Shown one piece after another: positions 35,701 to 49,600 of a DNA stretch of 64,000 bases. Source of the DNA: Dicaeum eximium. Its lineage: Eukaryota > Chordata > Aves > Passeriformes > Dicaeidae. Where the stretch lies: the NCBI GenBank assembly GCA_013396995.1, contig VWZP01010230.1, forward strand, positions 294,830 to 358,829. The letters run 5' to 3'. The notes beneath the pieces are model-generated. The model was not told where the DNA came from. It was given only the letters and a program-made list of their open reading frames with translations, and did not search any database. Position numbers and translations under genes: made by a program. The number at the start of each line of letters is the position of its first letter. Within the stretch, counting starts at the first letter, position 1.

Positions 35701-37304
35701 TTATTAAGGCAATATATCGGTAATTTATCATGTAATGTATGTTCTGTACTAGATTAAAAAAGCATTGAAAATAATAGTAATTAAAAAATTCCATTCCAAA
35801 AACGTGTGAGCTACCATATGGCTGGCTACTGTAGCATAACAGAATAACAAGAACAGTTAATTATGTCAAGCAAGAATGTGTTAGAAAACCTATTTAAATA
35901 ATCATGGATCACCTGGTACCTATCAGTATCTGTTTAGAGATACTTTGTATGGATTTCCTCTCCTTAGAGCTGATTTTGCACAGGATCCCAACCCAAAATG
36001 CTTTAGACTGGCTCAGCTTTAACAAAATAAGCCTATATAAGGGTGTTAAATAAAGCCTGGCAAATGTCTCTGGCTATTTGCTACACACCCAGTTGAGCTC
36101 ATCAGTTCATCAAGTGTCCAAGGTCTTTTCACTAAATAAAGGCAAAATGCTCCAGTGCATTTGGTGCTGGGTTTACTGGGAGCTCTTTGCAGCCACAGAC
36201 TGTGCAATCAAGACTGAGCTGCTCGCCCTGGACACTTCCACCAAGGGGAAGTGTCTGGAGACGGCCTCTCATGCACACTCCAGAGAAGCTGCTCAAGGCA
36301 GCAGGAGGAAAAGGGACAGGAGAGTGGGAAGCTGTAGCAAAGCAAATGCTGGATGGCATAGACTAAAAACGCATGCTGATTAACAGCCTTTTTGTGAATG
36401 CAAATTTAAGAGCAGTTTCTCCCAGTGGTGGGCTATTTAAGCAAAACAAACTTACTTGGGTGCACCTCTCCAGCGGTCAGGTCAGATCATTTGGAAAATA
36501 AGTGATACTGATGAGTGGTGAGGACATCGGTATGTTGAGTACTAACATTTCTGCTCGTAAAACTGAGCAGAAAATACATATTTTAGGTTGACAGATTCCA
36601 TTAATCCAGAGCAGCAACCCTATTCCATGCATGCTTTAAGTAGTGTTGCAGAGCAACCAAATATTTCCCATCAAATAAGCACCCAGAATTCTTGCTGATT
36701 ATCTGAGCTACAGCTGCATCTGCCAAACTGGGCTGGAAATCTCCAGAGGACATGCTTTTCATTAGATTTCTAATATTTCCCTTTTCTAGTCAGGCTGGAA
36801 AGATGAGAGCATCCTGCCCTTGTTCCTGGTCCCAGCCAGAGCCAAGAAACAGAGAAGCATGTGAAAATGAAAAGGGTGTGGGGAAGAATAACAAAGTCCC
36901 TCTTGCCAAGTCTTGGATTTTGTGGAAAGGGATGAGAAAAAGAATAGATCAGTCCTGAACAATCTGCTCAGCTTCAGGCATTCCTGGGACTTTGCTAACA
37001 TCAACAGGTTCAGCACCAGAGAGCTGTGCTTTTTTCTCATCAGTGAGCTTGGAAAAAGTTAAACTTTTTAGACTCCCTGGCAGCGAATGGCTTCTCTTTC
37101 CAGTTGCTATCTTGGGAACTGCATCAGTAAACAGAGATTATATACAAAGACCTGGGGATAGGCTGGTCTATCAACATTATTTGGAAGGGGCAAGTAAAAA
37201 AATTATCAACATATTCCATAGGGGCCATACAATCACCAGAGACCTGTAACCAGCCAGATGATCTGCAAGCAGAGACTTAACCTAATGTATGTACTTTAAA
37301 TTAA

Positions 37305-37310
37305 CTAGGA
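37305..37310. repeat. Left target-site duplication (CTAGGA)
   Basis: CTAGGA precedes the LTR and recurs exactly at 37946-37951. Confidence 0.92.
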
Positions 37311-37945
37311 TGCAGGGTTTGTGTGGTCTGTGGATGGACAGCAATGGGACAAACCGAGACGAGAGATCTCTATAAGTCCTAAGCTAATTTTAGGAGCAAA
37401 CAGTTTATTGCTTGGGGTGTGGGTTAAAGGGATCCTGCTAAGAGCTGCCAGGCGCAGCTCAGAGCAGGACCTAGAAGAGAGAGAAGAGAGTAAGAGGTAA
37501 GAGATTGAGAGTAAAAGTAGCAAGAGAGTTAAGAGAATAAGGATGCAAGAGAGCGAGGTTCTTGTTACAATGCATTAAATTTTCTTCTCTACTGAATATT
37601 CTAATTTACACCAACAAATCTAGTCCAAGATACAAATTCTACAGCATTAACATACAGCCTATAGGAACCACTACATTAACATACTAAGTTACATTTTAAA
37701 CTCTAAAGACTACTCTTTGGATGCCTCCCACCAAGCAGGTATGGTCTGCTTGCACCCTGGGGCTCTCGATAAGGACAGCATTGCTGCATTAAGGAGGTGG
37801 CCTCCTGCAGGCCATCTTATTGTGTTCTAGTTACCCATTAGCAGATTGAAACTCGCCTTTAATTTCACCTCCCCCACACTTTTCACATTCCCAAAGTCTG
37901 GACAATCACGACTATAAGGTTTTTCTATTTCATCTAACCCAACAC
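37311..37945 (-). mobile_element. Solo LTR of an ERVK-like endogenous retrovirus (635 bp, minus)
   Basis: On the minus strand the element starts TGTTGGGTTAG and ends AAACCCTGCA. The termini pair imperfectly (TGTTGGGTT against AACCCTGCA) and have TG...CA ends. Exact 6-bp duplications (CTAGGA) flank it. The minus-strand AATAAA is at 37404-37409, leaving about 93 bases to the LTR 3' end. A purine-rich tract (plus strand 37472-37560) lies upstream of the signal on the minus strand, so U3 is pyrimidine-rich there. No viral genes adjoin, so it is a solo LTR. The 6-bp duplication suggests class II. The family differs from the LTR at 21353 in sequence and length. The 72-codon frame in it is not a gene. 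Confidence 0.92.
37472..37560. repeat. Purine-rich tract inside the LTR
   Basis: About 90 bases dominated by AGAGAG, AAGAG and GAGTAAGAG units within the U3 part of the minus-strand LTR. It is low-complexity sequence carried by the element. Confidence 0.8.
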
Positions 37946-37951
37946 TAGGAA
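37946..37951. repeat. Right target-site duplication (CTAGGA)
   Basis: Exact match to 37305-37310, directly after the LTR. Confidence 0.92.
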
Positions 37952-40522
37952 ACTTCAGATGAAAGAGAGTTTAACAATTTCTTATTCTGGCACAGAACTA
38001 ATCCTGTGTGTCAGAGCTGAGCAAACAAGCTCTGCTTGATGTAAAGGGGCAACTTGATCTGCTACTGCTAATCTGTAGACACCTTGAAGGACTTTATATC
38101 CAAGCCATAATTTTTCATTTCTTCTTTCTTCTTTTCATGTGACTAACACAAGGAATCGTTAACTGTTCCCTTTTTTAATTCTATTTTCTCTCCGGCTGCC
38201 CACTTAATTTTCCTATTGGTCTTGGATACTTTATTGGGCATCACTCTTTTTCTCCAAGAGAAAGGAAAGTTTCTTGATCCCTTTCACTGGGATTCAAAGA
38301 AAAATGTCTTAATTTTCCTCCCTGAGGCTGTGGGTTGATCGTCTTTGGTTTGATCAGGCCTAGAGTCCAACAGGACATTTGCATGTAAAAGGCACATGTA
38401 TACTCCACCTGTCTCTAATAAATTTTATGACTTGGGAAATCCTGTTAACAGGGAAGAGTTGGCATAGGAAACTGAGGGAATAATGGCAAGAAGAGCTTTT
38501 CCTTTATGAACAGTTGCAATGCAAATCTAGTCTCCTGACTACATAAATCTGACAGCTGCTTTTTTTTTTCCTCAGTGCCAAGGACCAAAGTGAGTTAAGA
38601 ATTGTCTGTGTTTGTCAGTCAAATGGTTGTGTTGGATCCAAAGGTGCTACAAAAAGTAACACTTCAACTCCTAACATTCTCCTGTAATTCCTTAAATCAG
38701 CATCCAGTTTAAGGAAGGAAATTCATCCTGTGGTATAAATGTTAGTAATAAATGTGCTCTATGTGGGTTGATTTTGATCATAAGATTTAGCAAAGGAAAA
38801 CTTAGCTGCAAGAGATATAAAACATACTTCTATGCATATTTACTTTTGGCAAGAAGTGTTTTATTACCCATGTGGCAAGACAAATTTGAATAAATGGCCC
38901 TCTGACTTTATCCTATACTGTTATTAGTCTTGTGTCTCTGCAGCCACTGTGTGCACACCAGAGATTTGTAATGAGAGTCTGAAGTAACCAAAACCTTGAA
39001 AAGGAACCGGCATATTAGTGTAAAATCAAACTGGCACTGATTAGTAACTGCAGTGTCTGGAGTAAGTGAGGAGCTGGACTCAGAGAGAACAGAAGGATTT
39101 TTTAATCTTATTCCAGCACTGAAATTGCTCAGTGCATTTTTCAGTCTCATCAAGAGACAAATGTGTCAATGAAATTTTGTCTTTCGGAAGCTTTGGGTCA
39201 GAAAGTGGATTTTAATTGATGTCTGCCCAATCCAAATCTGGCTACTTGACTCAAGAAATCCAGTTGCATTGCACAATAAATTTTGCCTTGCTGTGTAAAC
39301 TTGGCTTGCTGCTTATGGCTGGGATGCAATGTGCAGAGTGTGTGTATTAAGGCACAATATTCCATTTTAATTCCTAGGTAGCACAACTTCTGCAAGAATG
39401 ATATTGTTGATAAATAAGGACAGGCAGAGCAAGTTTCTGAGTCTATGAGCAGACTTAATGAAAACTAAACCAGTTTAGTTTTCACTTGAGGAGAGCAGGT
39501 GAAAATAGCAGCCTTTTATATATTATGTCAGGAGAGCTGTGAGGGAAGAGCTGCCCTTTCTCCCAAGTGTCTCTTTCCAAAGTTTTAGACTTCTGGGCTC
39601 TGCTCCCAGAATACCTGGCTGTGTCATGACTGAGCTTAGCCTTGAAAGCAGATGGCTTTCAAAGTAGACAAAGTTGCCCATGCTGGCTCATGTTCCCCAG
39701 TAGAAGGCGAGGTGGAGGTACATCAGAAAAAGAACAGCCTGCAGCATCAAGTCCTGCACACTCTGAGCATCACATGCTGCACAGAGATTCATGGAGCAGG
39801 AATAATGACATTTGTGGGTCTTGATTTGGGTAAGCGAAGAACTCTGCTTCCCAGAAATACTCTGCAATCACTACGGGGATGAGACAAATAAGATTACTTC
39901 GCTGAAATGGATTGCTGTAACCTCATCATATACTGTTAGGTTTTGTTATGTAGAAAGCAATTTAGTCCTGAGCTCTTTGGAAGAAGAAAAGGGGAATTAA
40001 ATGTTATATGTTGTGTTGTTTTGCATTATTTTTGTTTTAAGGCCAAAAGTGACCATTGTAATTAGATATTAATTAGATATTCTGCATAAACCAAAGCAAA
40101 GAATTCAGCATCCAACTTGTAGCTTCTGATTGGTTTATATTTTAGAAAGACATCCAGAAAGAGTGGTGTGTTTTTAGAAAAGGCTTCCCATCTGAAAGTT
40201 GAGGGGACAGTATATATTAGGAGAGGACAGATAAAACTACTTGGTAATTACCTTTCAAAACGTGAAATATACTTACATATAGACAGGAAATGTTGTTTTA
40301 TTATAAACTGAGTACTACATTTATAAATCAAACAAGATTTCTGAGAGCTTGGATCTGGGGGTGTCTGTTTTACAGAGATGCCTTTCAGGGGTAGGGTGCC
40401 TTTGTGGTGCTCTGATGTCTGATCGAGAATGAACATATCCTCTAAGCCATAGCAGAAATTCTGCTTCTCTGCCCAGATTCCTGCTTATCTGTCTATCTCT
40501 ATGTATGTATGTAGGTATGCAC
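37952..40522. other. Gene-free stretch
   Basis: No gene is supported. A 26-bp palindrome at 39459-39484 is listed separately. A short 11-bp tandem (AATTAGATATT twice) lies at 40060-40081. Confidence 0.55.
39459..39484. repeat. 26-bp palindrome, 12-bp perfect arms
   Basis: TGAAAACTAAAC (39459-39470) and GTTTAGTTTTCA (39473-39484) are perfect reverse complements separated by only two bases. An arm of this length with almost no loop is unusual by chance. Function is unknown. Confidence 0.9.
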
Positions 40523-40576
<54 letters not shown>

Positions 40577-40577
40577 C

Positions 40578-40624
<47 letters not shown>

Positions 40625-40628
40625 CTCT
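40523..40628. repeat. (ATCT)n microsatellite
   Basis: About 26 tetranucleotide units, mostly perfect CTAT/ATCT. CTCT interruptions fall near the middle (about 40576) and at the end. A short (ATGT)n run precedes it at 40501-40512. The frame of repeated ISLY-like residues over it is an artefact of the repeat. Confidence 0.98.
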
Positions 40629-43600
40629 ACTTAAAGATATAAAGAGTATGTACCTCCCACCTTCTTTTGCTCTCTCCCAAAAATTACTATATACCCTAAA
40701 CATTTTGAGAGCAGTAAATGCTAAAGACATAGGTATTTTCATGCAACTGCTCTTCTTTCTGCTGTCTCACACAAAATAGTGTGATAAACAGGAGATGGTG
40801 CTGTAATAAACACTACAGACTTGGTTACGTCAGCTGGAAGTATTCAGTGATCACCAGAAACTAGATTAAAACTCAGGATTTATTTTTAATTTAGGAGAAG
40901 AATAAGTTTTTCTAGCTAATTATCAAGCTTACGTAGGTGACACGTTTTCCTGTCTGTTCGAGAACAAGAGATGCTAAATTAGTTCTACTTGGCTAAAAAT
41001 GAAGAAAAATCAAAAGGTAAGATCTTAACAGTTTTTAAGGAAATCATTAAAATAATGCATGAGCCAGCAACAGTCCAGTTTGGGACAAAAAAATGAGAAA
41101 GAACTTGGTGCCCAATAAGTTTTAAGGATAATTGCCTCAACAGCATCTATTTTCACCTTCAGGAAAAGACCAGAGCTTTCATGTATTTAGAGAACAGAGA
41201 CATCAAAGAGCATTAGGGCCACAGTTCAGGTAAATCAGCATAATTGTTATCTGTCCTTCAGAGGCTCTGCTTGCAAACAGCTCACAGGAACAGTTTTCTA
41301 CACCTTCCCAGCAGCTGAATCCCATTAATACCTTGTTTAATGGAGTCCAGGTTGATTGCAGTTGAACATTTCCAGAAGCATTTGAGTTTATGATGACCTC
41401 CAAGGAACTGCACATAGCAGGAACTTAGCATTTCTGTCACCTGTAATAAGTATCTTTCTAAGGGTTCAGTCATTCCCCAGAGTCAGTGGCATTCTTGCCA
41501 TTGACTATGTTTGAAGCTTCAGTGAGCCTTAATGTTTTAGGCTGCTGAGTTAAAGGAATGGCAGAGGGACAACTGGAAAGCATCTCCTGTATCTGCAGGT
41601 GGACAGAACAATGCCACTCTCACTCTGATAGTGTAGAGCTAACAGCTTTGAAGTGACTGCAGAAAACCTCCTATCTTTCTTCCTCATCTCATATAAGAGT
41701 ACAAATTAGTGCATGGACCATAAAATGGAATTATGCCAGTAATAGTTTGCCTTGTTTCAGTTATGGGAAAGAAAAAAATGGAATAAGCTTGCCCTTTTGT
41801 TGTTCTTGTTGGGTTTTGGTTTTAAAGATTAGAGGTTCTAAAATTTTATTGTAAATTACTCAAATGCTGTTTTATAACATCTAACTCACAGCATGAATGA
41901 TTCTTAATGTAGTAGGATGGCTGCTGTAGCTGCTCTCTCCCTCCTTGTGATAGCAGAGTGCTTAAAGTCCTAGTGACAAGCCCTTTATTTGCAACAGTGG
42001 TCAAATTGCTGCTTGTCACTTGAAGGCATTCTGCAAAATTTATTATTCTGTTAACACTTCAGCCCACATGATGTAAATGCCTTGGGAAATCTAATGTATT
42101 GATTCAGCATTCTGCTGAGCAGCAAATTTCTGTCTCCTAAAATTTGTGTTAGTGTAACCTGGGCATATATTGAAAGACATTTTTGTTGCTGTTTACACTA
42201 TTGCCAGCACAGGAATTGTCAGTGAAATAGAGACAAACAACTTCTTTACAATGTTCTCTGCCTAAGCATCAGCATGAGAGTCCCAGGACATGGGGATGTG
42301 TGTACAGTTAAGTAAGAGAGAGTTCTTGCTGCAAACCTTTGATTTCCAACACTCCTTTTTTACTCCCTCTCCCTCTTACTGTGATGCAATGAGTTGGGTG
42401 GGAGGAAATCAAAAGGTACGTCTTTGTCTTGAGTCAAGTAATGACTGTACTCTATTTAGCAGTATATTTATAGCTGATGTCCCAATAATTGACTCTGGTT
42501 CTCCAATATCGGCTCTAGGTAACGATTCAGATGAATTTAAATTTCCTGGTGACTGTTACAGCTTCCCTAAAGAAACAAGCGTACAAAACAATAAAAAGAG
42601 ACTTCTGTCTCCCTTAAAGCAAGACTGCTTGCGAACAGGTTGGCACCTCCTGTGAAATTATGAATCCATATCAAAAATGTGTCCTGAATTTTAAAGAAAT
42701 TCAGCTGGCCATATTTCATTTTTGCTTTTTGACTGAGGACATAAATAACTAGTTATGATACCCAAATTCAGTTTACAAGCAGCCAGAGTTGTAGAACAGT
42801 ACTAAATTTAAAATCTAACCTTGTATCTTCGGAATGTTATTAAAAAAGGTTTTTGTGAAGAAAACTCTAATGGATCTATAAAACTGTGTTTTGCAAGCTT
42901 AGTATATTGCCTGTAATCCTAGGGTTACATTAACTCATAATCTTTTACTATTCAAATGCCATTTTCTTTAAATAGGTGACCTTGCATTCATGAAGAAATA
43001 TAATTTGAAGTGAGTTTTTTTCTGACCTGCTTCCCAGCAAGGTGCAGTCTATCTCATTGCTCAACATTATTGTTGTCACCCTGTTAACTTATGCAAAGAG
43101 AATATAGTGTATACACAGTAGCTCAGTTTCTTTAGAATGCCAGATAATGTAATATGCTTTTATTTTGGGGAGAAATATTTTATTTGTGTTGGAAAGCAAG
43201 CCTAGGGAGGCTCAGAAGCTGGCCAAGTTGTGGCTCATGAGCCCTGAGTGCTGGCCAAACTGTGGAGTGCAAGCTGTGGCCAAAAGCCAACCTACAGTAG
43301 ATGGACACTGAATGGATCTTGAGATCAGGAGGTGGGCAGTGATACTTTAATTCAGCAAACAGGATCTTCTCATTCACTGCCTAATGCTCTCTTTCATGGT
43401 GTGAGTGATTTGGGAAGCTCCTTCCCTGGGAAATGAGGGATTCCACAAGCTCTTTGTGCTCTTGGTGCACTCTGGTACCTTCATGCAGCCTGGCTTGTGC
43501 ATCCTAACCAGTAAATTGAGGCACAGTCCTGCAGCCCTTCTCCTTGCAGCATTTCCATGGAAGTCAGAAGTTTTAGCTTGTTGTAAGTTTGGTGTCTTGG

Positions 43601-46600
43601 AACGTGACAGAACAAAAAGCAGTTTATGGATACCATGTAAATTGTGTCATACAAAGTGACCAGTAACCAGACCATTCACTGCAGATGCATTTTTTAGTTT
43701 TGGTGTTTGTCTATTATTTTTTTCCAGCTGAGCTGACAACAATCTTATTGTAGGAGTCTGGGAATTGGTCCCATCTAAGAGATTTTGGATCATGTCTACT
43801 CTTTCCATGTATGTGGCTTAGCACTGGAGCTGGAGATCAGGCACTCCAATATGAGAGCTGTCCACATTTCTGTTTCTGTCCTCTGATGGTTTTGTTGTGA
43901 CACATTCATTTGACAAGTCACCTTTCCCAAGGATTATACTGACAATGACCATTACAGGCTACAAGGAAGGACAAAAAGAGGATGCATTTTCTGTTTAAAG
44001 TTGGCAAAATACACAATTTCACCTGGAGATCTGCTGTTTCCTGCTCCTCATCCCAGAGAAGATGGGCTATGAGTAGGATTTTGGTTTCTCATTCCATTCA
44101 CTGTTCCCTCTGTAGGTTCACCTCTCCCCTCTTTGTATGCTGTCCTGGAAATCTCTAGGGGAGGGAGCAGTGAGGTTGTTGTAGATCAGAGAAGGCTGAG
44201 AGAAACTCATGGTGCTCCATGGTGTGCTGCTGATTCCAGCTGCCAGGGTTTGGTGCTGCTGGGCAACTCCCCTGGGCCTCCCCAAACACTCCTCTCCACA
44301 CAGCTCATTGATCTCCTGGATCTTCCACCACTTCTAGGATCTTCCAGATCCTCCAGATGGCATCTTCACCTTCCTATTTCTGGGCTCCCTTCTTCTTGCA
44401 AGATCATAGAAACTGTGGGAAATCTTCTTTTGGCCTCCTTTCCGAAACCATAAATGCCTGACTGCTCCAATCCAAAACAGTGTGTGTGAGGAAGCACAAT
44501 GTGCTGTCAGCATCCTAATTGGTGGCTCTGTCTCATGTCCCTTTCTTTAAAAGGATATGGGATGTGTCACTTTTGTTTAGTCCTGGTAATCTACAAGAGC
44601 CTGCAGTTGTAGCCAGGCTACAGTATCAGGCTTCTGCCAGGGAGATCAGAAGTTCAGTTTTGAACACTTCCCCCATCTACTCAAACTCAACTGTCTGCTG
44701 CTTGTTAGCATTTATAATTTAAGCTATTTTTTTAACCAGTGACTGTTATTCACTTAGTCTTGTATCCAACCTTACTGCCTTGCAGCCGAAGTAATGGTGG
44801 ATGCAAAGTTATTGAGATGAGTGTGGAGAAGGATGGACAGAGCAGGTTCTTTATTAATGGCATCCCCAGTTTGACATATGGGGACTGGAGCAAACCGTGC
44901 AATGCCAGGAGAGAGCCTCAGAGACCTTCCTGCCCTTCCTCCAGACCAGGACTGATGTGTCCTAGCTTGCATCAGAACATTTTAAAGAGATGCTAGTAAA
45001 TTAAAGAAGCCAAATAGTGTTTACATTAATATCTAGTATTCAGAGCCAGTTTTCTTGGTTTTTTTTCTTTCCACTATTTGGATTTCTTTGGTTTTCTCCT
45101 TGATTATAGGAGCCTCATATATTTAAAACTGCTTTTCTCTGCCTCTTCCATCTGTCATCTGTACCTGCCTGGCAATATGTATTGTCAGGCTGCTCAGGTG
45201 TTTTATTTCTGCCATGGAATAATGAATGGCATGAGTTAGATTCTGAGCTGGAAAGTTAATTAATTAATTTCTTTTGTGTTCTCAGTGAGGTGGTGGTTGT
45301 TTGTTTGGGGTTTTTTTTATTCTGTTGGTTACAGAAGTAATATTGTTGGTTGCAGGGTTTAGGCTGGGTGCTGGCAGCAGTTGCAGTGGAGGAAGCAATG
45401 CTCCTGAAAGAAAAGGAGGAACCCACAGAGTAAACCATAATATATAAAACTTTAGTTACTACTGTTGTAAGCCACTGACGTATTTAGTTGCTGGAGCTGA
45501 AATTAAATATGAGTGGCATAGCTCATGAAGAGCAAAACACACGATTATCTCTTGGCCATAACGGAAATACAAACTATAGGCTTTCATGGGGTGATGTGGT
45601 AAAACACAGCTTCATTTTGGGGTTAGTCTGGGGACAGCAGATGGTGACTTACATGTCACTGAAGTGGATCATCAAAGATGACATTTTTAAATGCCTATTA
45701 AATTTGTTAGACCAGAGATTGTTTCTTTTGTATGAAGGGCTATTTGACAGTTTTTCTACATCTGATTATGTAATTTGTCGGTACAACAAAGTCTAGCAAT
45801 GATCTTTCCATCTCTTATCAAAACAACTCCTCCTCCTTCCTCCTCTATCCACAACATAATTTTTCCAGTGCTCTCTCCGACCCTTTGCATTGCTTCAGTT
45901 CGACAAGCTGTGAAAAGATACACCTGATTTCTACCACTTCTGCATCAAATGAATTAAAATTTCTTTCTATGACTTCAGTGCCAGTAGTAGTAGTAAAGCT
46001 CCTACAGGGAAATTAATGGAAATGTTCCACTGTGCTCTGGGCAGATGGTGTGGGTGTAGACAGGAGAAACAAATTCCTGTCCCTGCTTAGCACCTGCTGT
46101 ACCCAGAGGATAATAATTTCTTTGCAAATAATTGGAAGGAATGAATTTTTCTCCTTATCAATAAGATTTTAAAGTTGCACTTATCTCCTCAAAAACTCTC
46201 TTCAGAAAGTTTAATAATAAATTAGAATTGCAATTTTGCAACATACTCCTTGAAGATGTTAGAATTAGGATGACACATGCTGATTTTTGGTGATTAATGT
46301 GAAGTCATAGGTATGCCACTGACCTTTAAAAGATGGTTTAAAGCAAATTTTGACATTTTTCAGTTCCATCAAAATCAGGACCAGCCATTGGAACTGCAGG
46401 ATGCACTACTGTAAATGCAGATTGGCAGCAGTGGCCTGATCCTTTATGGTAACTTGTTTTTGAGAGTTTACCTTTCTAAAGCATTTATAATGCATGTGAT
46501 CTGTAGCTGCTTAAGAAATTACGAATACCTGAAATTCATAGCATGTGATTCCTCTGCCTTGAAAATCACCAAAGTAAATACCCATGTTTCTGAGATTCTC

Positions 46601-49600
46601 TGCTTTGATTTCAGGGATCTTTATGAGATTGCTTCAATTCAGATGTTAAGTCTACCTGGTAGCTTCACACATCTTAGTCTGCCTGGGGGAGGCTCCTTTT
46701 TGAGAAACCATAGGTGTAGATATAAAATAATCAGAGGTTCCCTGGTGCTATCTCAGTATGTCAGAGTGCTCCTAACCTGAGGCTACAGAAGTGGTCAAAC
46801 TACAAATTTCTGAATGAGTTTTGAAGTCAGAGAACTTTTGTTTTGGGAGTTTTATCCTGGAGCTGCACTGAGTGCACATTTTGATCCTCACTCCTTTCTT
46901 TTCTAGAGGAGCGGGGAGAGATGCCCTGAAGGCTGCAGTGACTGTAGAGTACAGATGGTATCTTTTATATTTCTGATGGTACAGGCTGTTTTGGATAGAT
47001 TGAAACAGTAGTCTTGGTTATATTGTACATTTAACTGAATTAAGGGAGCTAAGCGAACATCTGGTTTGAAATTCTAAGGAGGAATGATAGATCTTAGCCT
47101 TGTTTTGAAAATCGTGGCAACACTTGTCACGCAAAGAAAAACTCTTTGACAGTTATGCTGATAGTAGTGAAAATTGTGGCAAGTCTCAAACTCCTGGAAG
47201 TCCATAGCCAAAAACATGCTTGGTTTTCTGCACAGGAGCAAATATTTTAGCTCTTCAGCCTGGCCTCACTAATAAATACTTTTGAGTGTGAGAAGGCTTG
47301 TGTTATGTTTTATGCAGAAAATGCATAAAAATTTAAAGTGATGTGGCATTTCTGGCTGTAGTGGGTCTAGAAATGTGGAATCAGAAATAAAAGACAACAA
47401 GTGATATAGCATGGTGGTTTTGGTTTAGTATTCCACATTTATTGAAAAGTTTGGATAAGTGATCAACCCTCAGTGAGGTACTGAACCTCTGCTGCCACAG
47501 CAACTGTTGTGTTTGAATGGATTCCCAGTATCCACAGAGGGTAGCCTGATTTTGTCCAGTTTATGTGGGTTATCTCCTGATATAAGCACATTTTGTGGCA
47601 TTCAAACTGCATTTCCCACTCCATCTTAGGCTGAATAGCTGCTTATTCTCTGGGGAAAACTGGTGACTCAACCAAGCTGCTTTGGACATTTCTTACTCTC
47701 AGTTCAGAGCTCTCACTGCAAAGTGGCAGCAAGAGGCAGCAAAAAAGAGCTTGAGAGGGTTTTAAGTCCTTGAATACTTACTGATTCTGCAGCAACAGAA
47801 GCCACCAAACACCACACCCTGTCATGGATTTTCAATTTTTTTTTGTACAAATCTTCATATCAGAGAGGATATTTCTTTCCCTCCGCTGCTCCGTTGTGGA
47901 CTCTTGAATCTAGAATTTCAATTCAAACTTGATATGAAACATGTTCTAAACTCCCATCCATAATCTTTTTCCAAAAGGAGTGTTGCTGTGAGCCAGAACT
48001 AAAGATAAGCTACCAGACCTGTCAGTGATAACACCTTCTGTGATAATTTGAAGATTAAGCATGATCCTACTGAAACTGGTGCAAAGGACTCCATGTGCAG
48101 TTGGATCTCCTGTGAGGAGAGGTCCTTCTTCACCTGGGTAGTCTCTGAGCAGTGAAAGCCTGGCAGCAGTAATGAGATATGAAGCATTTCCTCCACCAGT
48201 GATTGGCCACCAGCTTAGTATATGGTTGTTTCTTCATGAAACTGCTGCTTGACCAGATAGCAATAAATTATGACCCAAAATATACATGTATTATTCTTAT
48301 AATCTTTTCCAGGGCTGAGTTATGTGTGTTCCTGCTGTCAAATTCTCAGATGTCTTCCTGACAGCTGAATGTCCCCATTAACTGTTCAGATCCCCAGCCA
48401 TTTTGTAGAAGAAATGGGATTTATTTTAATTTTGCAGTGCTGTCATTTTAAGTGAGGATGTAATGTAAACACACAAACACAATGATTTTCTAACCATGCC
48501 AGTAGTAAACACCAGACTGGTGTTAGGTTGATTTTGTGTGTTCTTGGTTCCAGTGGCCAGCTCCAGTTTTTAGAAGCAGAGTTACATTAAGAACTGAAAA
48601 AGTATTTTAGAACAGGTGAGAGGATGTAACACTGATTATAAATGGAAAATATGCTGCAAAAGCTGAAAAAGTAGGAGATGTGAAAGTTTCTAAACGAAAG
48701 AGAATATAGGAAAGAAATGAGTTCAAGCAATCCATAAGTATATTTCCTCACTAATCAATTTGCTTTTAGAAATCTCTTGTTATAGCTTTAGAATTAATCT
48801 TTGGACTTACTTTTGGGACCCTATTCCCAGTTTGAACTGCTTGAAGTCTGTGCTCAAATCAAAGAGCAGCACAAAATGTACATTGTATACAAGCGTTCTT
48901 CTCTCTGGTTAAGCATTTCAGTGTGAGGGGAGAGGGGAGTGGATGGTTTGTTTTATTTTTATGAATGCAGCACCCGTGAAAACACAAGATTTAACTGCTT
49001 AGGACTTTGGTTCCAGTGCAATGGTGGAAGCACTTGGTCTTATGGCTCATTAAGGAATTAACATTCAATTTCATGGAGAGTTAGGGCTCAGGGTAGCCAG
49101 AGACTTCTATTTCAGTGCTTTTTTGGCTCTGCCCCTTTCTCTCCCTTAAAATATGTGATGCTGCATCCAGCCTAATCCTTTTCTGGGACAAAAATAACTG
49201 GAGATGCTACAGGCTATGTCTGGACCATATGTAATTACATGCTGACTCGAAAATAAAATATTGCATTTCTCCTTTCAGGGAGTCCTCAGTTGTAGGAGCA
49301 GAAAATTAAATCTGCTCATATTCAGGCTAAAATTATAGAGGACTTCTGTTAAAAAAAGGAAACTTGCCTTCTCCACAATGGTTGGTAAAGGGAGTGGGAG
49401 CTCTGTATGATCAGGAGTGTTCTCAACCATCTGGCAGAGGTGGTGATTAAGACAAAAGTATCTGAGAACAGCGATGAAGAGGAGACTGATGTGGTCTGAA
49501 AGGTGAGCCTTTGCAGGATGGGATGAAGCAGGGAAAAAGGAAAATAGAGACTGGATGTCAATAAAGAGGTTCCAAATGAAAATTGTAGAAATGCTTCTTG

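Larger units (their letters stand above)
26229..37304. other. Long gene-free stretch (11 kb)
   Basis: No gene, RNA or interspersed repeat family is recognised. The longest frame is 167 codons at 30967-31470 on the plus strand, followed by an A12 run at 31486-31497. It shows no known domain and no AATAAA before the A-run, so I do not call a gene or retrocopy. Homopolymer tracts and an 11-bp inverted repeat at 35648-35700 are listed separately. The segment around 35640-35960 is rich in ATTA/TAAT cores and may be regulatory. Confidence 0.55.

Noticed and set aside
37009..37029. RE1/REST-like site (TTCAGCACCA left half)
   Set aside because: The left half matches perfectly but the right half matches only about half of its positions.
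40501..40779. 92-codon frame with repeated ISLY-type residues
   Set aside because: It is simply the translation of the (ATCT)n microsatellite.
42290..42655. 121-codon frame with a possible exon bounded by TATAG and GTAACG near 42474-42521
   Set aside because: The acceptor lacks a pyrimidine tract and the peptide matches nothing I know.
44787..44996. Possible exon after a CTTGCAG acceptor-like site, encoding a Cys/Gly-containing peptide
   Set aside because: No convincing donor and no recognisable domain. The resemblance to an EGF-like start is only a few residues.
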